From Acestrorhynchus altus (taxonomy: Eukaryota > Chordata > Actinopteri > Characiformes > Acestrorhynchidae), in the NCBI GenBank assembly GCA_034509495.1, contig CM067519.1:21666953-21730952 (forward strand): a stretch of DNA of 64,000 nt. Reading direction: 5' to 3'. The notes under the pieces are model-generated. The model was given only the letters and a program-made list of their open reading frames with translations. It had not been told where the DNA came from and searched no databases. A program made the position numbers and the translations under genes. Positions 39,831-50,300 of the stretch are shown here, in pieces (the first letter of the stretch is position 1; each line of letters opens with the position of its first letter).

Positions 39831-40024
39831 AATATAGTGTATCTGGAACCCTGATACAACATAACATGGATACCTTCATTTCTGCATTTCAATCAGTACC
39901 TCTACACTCTTAGCAAAATGTGTTTTGTAACTAACCCTTTTAAAGGGTCTTCCATCATTCAATCAATGTAAATGTTTGCGATGGTTTCATACAGAACTAC
40001 TGTCTCAAAGCTGGGGGCTTTAAA

Positions 40025-40205
40025 TACCTGTGGCCCACACCTGGCATAAGGCATGAAGCCAATAGGTCCCTATTTATCTGCTCCAGAGAGACCTATTCTA
40101 TTGGCAATAGCAGTGTGTGTGGATTTGAACATCAGCAATGGGTGCAACTTAAAGTTCTGAATGAATTCAATAGGAGGTATGTCCACAAACATTGATATAG
40201 TCTAT
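40025..40205 (-). mobile_element. DNA-transposon relic, family C, reverse
   Basis: CTGCTCCAGAGAGACCTATT, TCAGCAATGGGTGCAACTTA and TGTCCACAAACATTGATATA are the reverse of the family C left half. It lies in the ror2-sptlc1 spacer. Confidence 0.6.
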
Positions 40206-40885
40206 ATAGCAGGCCAATTTATTTTAATACAACGTATATAGAACAAAAAAAACGGGACACATCACCCTTTAGATGGTTTATTTTGTTAAAGGAATGCACC
40301 CACAGTCAGCAGTAGTTAATGGTAGAGTATACACAATGTGTTTATTTCTGCTGTATGATCACACAGCATTTACTCTGCATTAAAGCTGAAATTTTGTTTA
40401 TATTCAATAGCAGAAAATGTGCAAATGATTGATTCAAATTGTGTCTGGAAAATAAAAGGGAGTGTTCGTCTAGAAAAAAAGGATAAAGGATATATAGAAT
40501 TCAGAATCTCCTATTTATAATGGAATAATATAACAAAGCAGTACAAAAGGAAAGAGTGAATTAGGTCCACATTGATAAGTGCAGTCATGCCATCAAAACA
40601 CGTTGACAGGTTCATGCAACGTATCAAAAAACAGAGAGAAATCAAGTAAATAAATTATTCTTATTGCTTAAAATCTTCCCTTAAAAGGTTGAAAATATAA
40701 AAACCTCGCAAATGTGCATTTCATGAAAATGCTCGTTTTGGTATTCTTTAAATATGAAATGTTTTGAAGTGGAAATTAATTAGACTGTTAATGTTGAGAA
40801 GAGGAAACAACACAATACACTGCCTTTAAAAGTAATTTCATATATAAAATATGTTTCTACATGGTCTTTAAATTTGGTTTTAACA

Positions 40886-40891
40886 TTTATT
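40886..40891 (-). other. sptlc1: Candidate poly(A) signal of sptlc1
   Basis: AATAAA on the minus strand, 370 bp past the sptlc1 stop codon. Others occur further on (for example near 40316 and 40270), so the end used is uncertain. Confidence 0.35.
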
Positions 40892-41260
40892 TCCTTTCAT
40901 AAAAACACAAACTCGCAATTCAAGGCATCATATGGAACATAAATAGTTTTGTTGAACATTTTTACAATCACTTCTGAGAGATTTACAATGAACAGTTTTT
41001 TAGAAGTCGTATCTGTAGTGAAACATGAACAGGTGCAACAATTCTATTCATTCCGTTCTGACAAATTAAGACGTGTGAGTCTTCCATAGGTGAGCTCCGC
41101 ATTGCCAGCAGCTATGCCTACAGCACTGTGTGCCCTGTTCTCAGCAGTACAGTGTTCTCTTCTGATACTGACTTCTAAAGTCATGGATGGATGAACAGTC
41201 TGCAGATGACGGACTCGATGTTGCAATCAGAGTCTGTCTTAATGATGGAGGTACCTGCAA

Positions 41261-41354
41261 TCACTTCAGTACAGTGAGTGCAGCTTCTCGAATACAGGAT
41301 GCGGCTTTCTCAATTTCCTCCTCAGTCTGCTCCACTGTTACTACTACCCTGATG
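41261..41354 (-). CDS. sptlc1: sptlc1 coding exon 15 (last)
   Basis: Completes Ser442 and encodes residues 443-472, then TGA at 41263-41261; contains IRVVVTVEQTEEEIEKAAS. Confidence 0.96.
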
Positions 41355-44300
41355 CTGGAGACACAAAGAGAATTCATGAAAAATATATTAGTGTTTTATA
41401 ATGTTGAATTTCTACTAAACACAAAGGTTGCATTGCACAAACTATCCCAATCTTCAAAAAAGGGGGAGGGGCACCCCACCCAGCCAAAAAGAGTGTCATG
41501 TCATGCCAAACGGCTGACATTGCATCATTGCTGGGCATTTGGAAGTCCCCAGCTACGATACAATGACTAATATATGCCTGTGCTGGCAAGTATTGCACTG
41601 GATGCGATGTGATGGCCAAATTTGCGCTCCATTGGACTGGGCTGCTAATGGCAAGCAGCATGACCCGGGATTCAAACCTGTGATCCTCAGATCATAGTGC
41701 TAGTGATCAAAGTTGAATCTGCAATCTCCTGAAGATAGGGATAACACTTAAATGGCTGTGCCACTATAGTGCCCTAAAACACTTGTAAAAAACCCACCCA
41801 TAACAGGAGGGTGCATATCAGACAATATATTACCCATTATTATCAAAATCTAAAAACCTCAAAAGACTTGGGTAGGTACACCACCCATTTTTCTGAATCC
41901 ATCTCAAGGAATGTATAATGCAGAAATTGATTAACAGTTCCTATTTAAAGTGAATCAATTAAATTAAAATGGTTAATTTAATAAAAAATAATAGCATTAT
42001 AAAATAATGGACCAATCATATATTTGTACACAGCTCTGAGAAGTCATTTTCAGACTCACCTGGGTGGTGGAAGAAAGCGTTCCTCTTTGTCTAGGTAGCG
42101 AGCCTGAGTGAGAGCTATCTGCCTGTCCAAACACTGCAACAAACATCATAAATTACAAATCGATGAACATGAATCAATCAAACCTTTAGACTTGCTTGTT
42201 TGAATTTGAAAATTCCCCATGCTACTGTATGTTGAGCTACGTTATGGGTAAAAGTAAACAAACTAAAATAGTGCATCAAGATCTTAGACAGGAAAGTGTA
42301 TGCGTGTCTTGTGGTGTCTGCATCTTGCTTTGTCTTACATAGTCGATAATGCATCGTAGGGTCCTGACGTCACTCTCTCTGGATCCTGTGCTGTTTTTTA
42401 GTTGAAGATGTAATGCTGGAGCACACACCTCCCCAACTACCTTCAAACCTGAAATCCTACAATTCACAAATGAGAAGGTCAGCTCAGGATTTATTAAATA
42501 AACAATTAAAAACTCTTTGCAATTTCAGTCTATAAATTCAACACAGGCTCAAAGAATAAGGAACTACTGGAGCGGAGAGCTATGAGTACTTGGGCTGTAG
42601 TTCTGGGCAGTTTGAGCTAGAAGCCTGGATTCCCCTTGATAAATAGAGACAGAACTGGAAGACAGTGCTGAGCAACAGGGAGGAGCTGGAATGAGTCTTG
42701 GGGTTGTGGGACACAGAATGTAAAGACAAACGGAGATGATTTAGGTGTGGTACTCCTCCCAAACCTTCCTTATTTTGAGGAGTAAAATAAATGTTCCACA
42801 GTTACAGCCAAATTTCTATTACACTCCATCAAAAAAATGGTTACACCCAGAAGGAAGCGTCGGATTGCAATAATAAATTATTAAAATACACAGATATGGA
42901 CAATATTTTTTGAGCTACAGATACAGAATAAGGTCTCTCAGTATGGCATCATCCCAACCAGATGTCTCAGAATGGAGTTATAGAGGTTCCTAATGGTGTC
43001 CTGCGATAACCCATTCCATGCAGCTTGAATATTCTCACTCAGTTCCTGCAGATTTTGCAGTAGGAGTGGAGTGTTGCAATGAAGAGCAAATGCTGATCTT
43101 GGTGCTGACCATGGTGCCTCCATACCATCGTTGGTCATCTCCACCAAGATAAAAGGGGGATTCATCATTGAAGATGGCCAGCTGCCACACTGAGTGACAG
43201 TATCACAACATCATTGAGCAATTTAAGGATGCAAAGAGAATATCTTAATCTATAGCTTTCATTTTCGAGTAGATATGTAGGACAACCTATTCACTTACAT
43301 ATACTGAAGTGTTCGTGCCTCTCTCAATCACAAACACATCAATCATTTTCTGGACTAACACTCCAAAACTTTGTGTTCCTCACCTAATTTTGTTTGCAGA
43401 ACATGATTCACACTCCAACTCTTTCCAATAATAACAAATCTTTTGTTTCCATAAGCTACATCACATTTCACATTTCTCGGTATGCTAACATTACAGCAGT
43501 GTTTTGACTTGGATGTCTTAGCTTTTCGGCCAGCATCCATTTTCTCTTTCATGGGAAAATATCAGGAAAGGACTTACCCTTGCAACACTTTGTGGACATG
43601 TTTGCACTTTTCTCTCAGGACGGTAAAGATTTCTGTAGAAAGGAAATAAAGAGAAATAATATGTCTATTATAAGTCAAATCGCCCTTTTATAACTTGAGT
43701 GACTGAGACCAAGGAACCACAGCCCAGACAGCAAAACAGTAATGAGTTTAGCTTGGCCAGGTTGAGTCTGGCACATGATCAGCACACTCTGACAGCAGCA
43801 GAGGACATCAAGGCACCTACTGCTGAGAGAAGTGAGCTAAAAAGTCTCTGCCAGTCTCTATCAGTTTCTTCTACACCAGGATCAACTTTCTCAAATTGAA
43901 ACCTCATTAGTTTAATCCCAAATTGGACTCTAGAATCCTTGAGGAAGTTTTCAAGTTTAAAAATGCTTGTCTAGGCCACAGATTTCCTCAAAGACTTAAA
44001 GCAGGGAAAAATCATAAAAAACGCAATTCTATTGGTTGTTGTATTTCAACATTTTTAAAACATAATTTGTTTTATTTTTACTATATTATGCATTTTAGGG
44101 ATGTCCTGCCTTATAAGTGAAGACAATTTTGACAATGTGATCAAATCACAACCAGCATGGAGTGAGGAATCTTCATAAACGTGTCGGCAGTGTGTTTTGT
44201 TTATTGTGCTTTAAAAAAGTGGTGACATTTGCAGACTTTGATCAATGCAGTTATATCCTAGCTCTGAAATGGATCCTTATTAATGCTTTAGGCCACTAAT

Positions 44301-47300
44301 GAATATGTCAGCCATTTTCCTGAGTGTCCAAATCGTCAAGTGGAATAGTAAACATTGTACCCCACTACATCTTGTTACTAAGCAAGACAATAGAATGAAT
44401 GGAGCTGAACTGGAGCCACTGGACACTGTGAAGTTCCGATGTTTCCCATGTAACATTGGTTCATTAATGGGAGGCTTATGTTTGTAAGTAACATAATAAA
44501 GGATTATTCCATGAACATAACTTTACTAACTTTTGAATTCAGTTTCTGTGTGGGTGGAGCGTAAACACAACTCAAACGCCTTGTGTGGCAGGCATTGCTG
44601 GTGAGGAAGTGTCCAAATTCTTCAGTGTTTCTACACTACTTCGTAACTAAATTATAGATCCCTGTATTGCGCAATACGAATTAAGGAATTAGGAATCCAT
44701 TTCAGTCAGTCAGTGTGTTATCTTTGTCCAAATTTGTGTGCAGGAAATCTGCTGAATGCCTTAATTTATTCGAAACACCTTAAGAACATCTGTATCTACA
44801 TCTACTCAGCATCCTCACACTGCACACTTAAAACCTTTACTAGAACCCCAATATGCACACTAAGAACATTTCCAATATCATTATTGTGACAGTTTATGTC
44901 ATGAAAAATATTAGCTGGAACTTAATAAACTGTGCAATCCTAGTGCACAAGAGCTTCTTTTTTGTTCTTTCAGCTTTGGAGTTCAGTCTGGTGTGTGTTA
45001 GGAGAACCCTGTTGTTTCTCAAAGGTTAAAACTTTGCCCAGCTTTCATATGGGCCTCTGCATATGGTATGGATCAGGAGGATATCAGTCTCTCTCGCTCT
45101 CCTTCTTTCTCTGTTTGAAGTCTTGCCAGTTCAATTGAGTAGAGGAATGCTTCCAGTCATTTGAAAGTTTGGGGGAAAAAAAAAATTAAACGACCCCCGA
45201 TTAATCTACTCGCCACCTCTACTTTCTTAACTTATCACTCATCCCACAGTCTCGTGGTGCCTTTGTAATATAATGAAAAATTAAGTACAGGTGAGGAACA
45301 AAGACTAAATTTTACTGAGTGTGTAGATACCTGGGTCCTCCTCCATTATGTTCAGGGCCTCAATAGCAGCAGAAGCCAGCATAGGTGGAAGAGATGCAGA
45401 GAAACAGTAGCCTTGTCCAGACAGACGCTGAAATATTTACACATATGCCCAACAGTCAGTGAAATATGTCCTGTTAGCACTCAACATCTAGAGAACCCTA
45501 TTCCCATACACCCCAGCAAACAAAACAAATACAATGACAGGAAATGCTTCAAATTAGTGTATTAGTGTAAGTCTCTGGTCTCAACGCAACTTAACCAACA
45601 CTTCACGGGTGGGGAATTTTCAGCTTAGGTCTGTCTACATTTCAAAGCACACATGTACAAAATTATACCACTTTCTTTTGATCATTCAAACCAAGATTTA
45701 AAGATCATTCTTCAGATGTTTCAGACTGATTGCATGATTCAGACTGATTCAGAGCAGACACAGCTCCAAATTCAAAATAAGCTTAGCATATACAAAGGTC
45801 TTTCATCTGCACAGAAACAAACAGGTCAGTTAAATTGGATCACGTACCTGATGATCGATAACAAATGATCGTCCACAGCAGAACCCGCCTATGGAAGCCA
45901 CCGCATTCTCCATGTTCGCACTGATGAGGTCAATGTCATCGATCTGTAATACAATAATAATCAGATGTAGTTAGATCCCTAAGTCACTGATCACAACGTT
46001 GTGGGTTCATTATCTGGGTCCACTTCGCTGTACCGAATCTCATCACACACAGGCCGTTTAACTAAACATGAAACCATTTAGCACATATTGCCACTGACCA
46101 TTGAAAATAAATGGCAACTTTAAAGAAAAAGGCAATCATTTTCTACAACAAGAGCATTAGTCAGGTCAGGAGGCTGGATGATCATATCCCTTCTGATCTC
46201 CAACTGATGGAACCCCACATCACTCCAGAGAACACAGTTCCTCTGCTCTACAGCTCAATGTATTTCTCTACAGGGACTAGACAAGCTGTGTTCGTGCATT
46301 TGCACAGCATTGTTGGCAAATGCGTTCATTAGAAGGGGTGTCTACAAATGTTTGGACATATAGAGTATGAAGCATACCATTTTGGTTTTATATACAACAG
46401 CAAACAGTTGTAGTGTGTATGACTATTTTTGTGACAAAGGTTGAATTAATTTTACATTAATTTATATATGAGCAAATTTATTATAAATTATTTTCTAATT
46501 GCCAGACTCTACAGTCAGTTAAGACACATTTATGCAATGTTAACAGCCCATTTGGTCTTCCCCTTTGCTCTTGGTAGGAGTATTTTGCTACTGAGGCTTT
46601 CAGTGTTACTCACATTGACTCCAAAGTGCTCCGTGACTCCTCGTCCATGTTCTCCCAGCACACCAAAAGACATACTCTCTTCCAAAAAGATGCGTACTTT
46701 ATACTTGTACTTCAGTTTCACCTGTGAATGGCAACCACCCACAGTAACAGTAAAATTACTAGCTATGCGTTCTGCACACACATTAAAGTAGTGTTTACTC
46801 TTAATTAAGGAGCAATTAAGAAAATCCCAAAGCAAAAAATGTTCAGCAAAACCCCTATTCTGACTGGATAAGTTTATTGGAGGTGATGTGTGGACTCATC
46901 TCCCAACCCCCCAGGCAGAGGAGTCCCCCATGAAACTGAAAATGACCCCAGAAACCCATGTAAAATGAATCTAGTCCAAAAATGACTCTACAATCAGCAA
47001 AAGCATTAAACAACCTCTGATGGAACTCTTCTAAGATTAACACCATATTTTCTCACCAGTTCTGGAAGAGGGCAGATATCTGAAGTGTTCATGTACAAGC
47101 CCTCAACAACGATGAATCTTCTTGTGACTTTAGCCTTACGTGGATTCTAGTGAAAGTCACACAAACAATTAAACAATTAAAGAACAGTTTAAGAGCAGCG
47201 AAATCACCAAACTGTTCTGCACTCCTTCCACCCCAACATCCTAAACTAATAACTCTGGCTTTTTTCCCTCCCACCTTTTGGTCCTCAAGTTCCTGCTCCT

Positions 47301-50300
47301 TCAACAGTCGTTCCAGGTCCTCCATGTCATTGTGTTTAAAGTACTTGATGAAGCTGCGGGAAGCCTGCAGGCCCTTTTGGATGGAGAAACAGGCGGCCTC
47401 ATCCCTAGAAAGACAAAAAGATCATACGGACACTCCTAAACAGACAGGATATGGATAGTCCCATAATTTAGTTCATCTGAAATTTTAAAGACATCATTTC
47501 CAAAGAGTGAAAGTCCAGAAGAAAACATGGAGCATTTGAAAACAATACATACAAAACAGATGGGCACTTACACAAAGACAATGTCGCCTCTCTTGGAGTA
47601 TGCAGGAATAGCGCTGGCTATGGTGGCAAATCCATAGGAGTAGATAATAGCCTCCTCTGTTCTCATGAACTTAGCCAAACGCTCCTCTAACTCCAGATGA
47701 ACATCTAGAAAACAATAGTCAAGAGTATAAAAATTCTAATCTGGGTGTTTACTACAAACATTTCAAAAGGACATCATTTATCTCCATCTCAGAGATTAAC
47801 ATTTAAGGATGATCTACTACCTACCAAAAGTTCCATAGAAACCTCTTGGCCCACAGGTACCCACACCATACTTCCTAAGGGATGCCAGGGCCTTTTGCTG
47901 CAAAAAAAGAAAGAAAATAAATCAAAAGGCCTTTCAGGGATACAGTCAAGTAAATTAATAGAATACAGTCATAATGGAAAGTTTACATTCAAATGCTGTG
48001 AATATGTAATACAACAATACATATGAGTGCATAATGAGTGCACAATATGCATCTTCATAAAAAAATGAACAGAATATGGTGTACAAGGTCAATTTTTAAG
48101 GTGTTCTGAAGTACATAGCAAAACAACTTCCACAACTCTAGACAGTGATAATGGTATTCCAGCAGATACCAGTTTTTCCATGGTTGACCTCTGCTTTGAA
48201 GGTTCTTGTCTTGTTCCTGACCTCTGAACCAGCTTCCTCTCAGCTGATGACAGTTTGCAACTTCTTGCAGACAAATAAAGTCTCTGATCCATCCAGTGAC
48301 ATACATAGAATTGGTTGAATCTGCCATTTCTAGACATGGTTCCAAGAGATGTTCCAGACTTGAGGAAATGTCTGATCATTCTTCTTAAATTTGCACTGAA
48401 CTCCCATTGTAGTTTGTGTTGGTCAATCTACAGATCAACCTAAGGCCTCTGGTATTGTATTCAGTAACAAGTAACAATCAGCATCCTGTTAAAGTCTAAG
48501 ATCACCAAAATAAATAGTTACCAATGCTACCAAAAATGATGTTATTCCAACATAAATTCACAAAACGTAATCTGCATAGTCCTGTGCACATTAAAATACA
48601 GACCATTTAAGCAGGTCAGATCTGAGCACCACTCTGCAATCAGAGCTGAATATGATCTGCATTTTAAGAAGCATGGAAAAGCACTTGGGCTAATGTCTGC
48701 CTTCATAGTGGTACAAACCTTAACACGCTCATTGTCGAGCAGGCCCAAGAAGTTAAATGAGCCAAAGTTAATGCACTCTTTCCCATTTACAATGATTTTG
48801 TGGCTTGGAGGGCTGTAAAAGAAAACACTGCCATTAGCAAGATGCAGGAACACAGCACACTTAAATTATCCATCTGGGAAAAGACTGCTGTAATCAGTCA
48901 TATTTACTACAAATAGCGAGTTCAAAGGGCAATGATATTCAGAAGCCATTATGCCTTAACACTATCCTGCTAACCAACCACCAAACAGACAGGCAATCTT
49001 ACCCAGAGACGACATCATAGTTTTGGGATGGGTGGTCTTTCGACACAGGCGGAACCAGAGGATCTGGCTGCCATTCTTCAATTAACTCCTCTTTCTCCTA
49101 AAACAACAGCAGCAGATGGAGAAGGTTCAGCTGCATTCAAAGGGGAAATATTGAGACGTCTACTCATTCGTTTTTTCTCCTCAAATCAAGGGAATTTAAA
49201 AAAAGAGTGTATCCTGCTTTTGTTTTGTTGTCAAGGGAAGGCTTTCTTCTAGATTTGGACCATTGCTGTGAAGATATGATTGCATTCAGCGATAAGAGGA
49301 TTAGTGAAGTCAGGACGCTGGATGACTACCATTAACTCTTAAATCTCACACTGTTGTTTTCCAATTCAACATAATGTGCAATACATCTCCCCACATACAA
49401 TTATCTGTAATTAATCCACTGTGGGACTAAAGATTTATCTTAACTTATCCCCCTCTAGTCCACTTCTCAAATTGGGTGGCTCATAAGTGCCCATAAGTTT
49501 ATTTTTAACTGCTTCAGAGTGTCCTATTATATTGGTAATACTTCTCAGCAGGGACTGAAGAGGGACTTTGTGTGCTTTTGTATATCTATATCAGCAATGG
49601 GCACAACTTAAAGCTGAATGAATTCATCAGAATGGGTGTCCACAAACATTTGGACATATAGTGTAGTATAAACCTAGTGACAGAGCATACTTATTAGGGG
49701 GTAGTCACACACATATTTTGATATTTGGAAGTTTAATTGCACAAATAAATAAGAAAATGTATCACAATCTAATAACTAAGCATTTTTTTCATCCATCCCA
49801 GTTGGGAGTCAATTATCCAACCTTATGAGGACATATGACTCTCCAGACACTCGGAGGTTGAAGACAAGCACATACCTCTTCAGATTCAAGTGAAGCCTGC
49901 CACTGCTTCTTTTCAAACTGCCTCTTTTTCAAACCCAAGATCTTTGGATTATACTGCTAGTGCAGTGGACCAATGAGCCAAAAGGATATCACAAAATTAA
50001 AAACTCACGGTGGGTACTGTGATCATCCCTGTAACCTCCTTAGATAGAAGTATGACAGCTGAGATGGATTACACTTTAATTAACTTGCACAGATACACAC
50101 ACGAAACAACCCTGTGGAACATCTTACTTTCTCAGTGAGATCCGACCGCTCCTGGAGCTTGTAAGTCTTGGAGAACAGTAGTCTTATAATCCACAATATG
50201 AGGATTCCTTCCAAGATTAAATGATAGGCTGGTGCCTAGGAACAGAATAAGAAATAGACAAGTGTCAGATTTCCTTATTGTGGTAGGGTTCTTCATCTCA

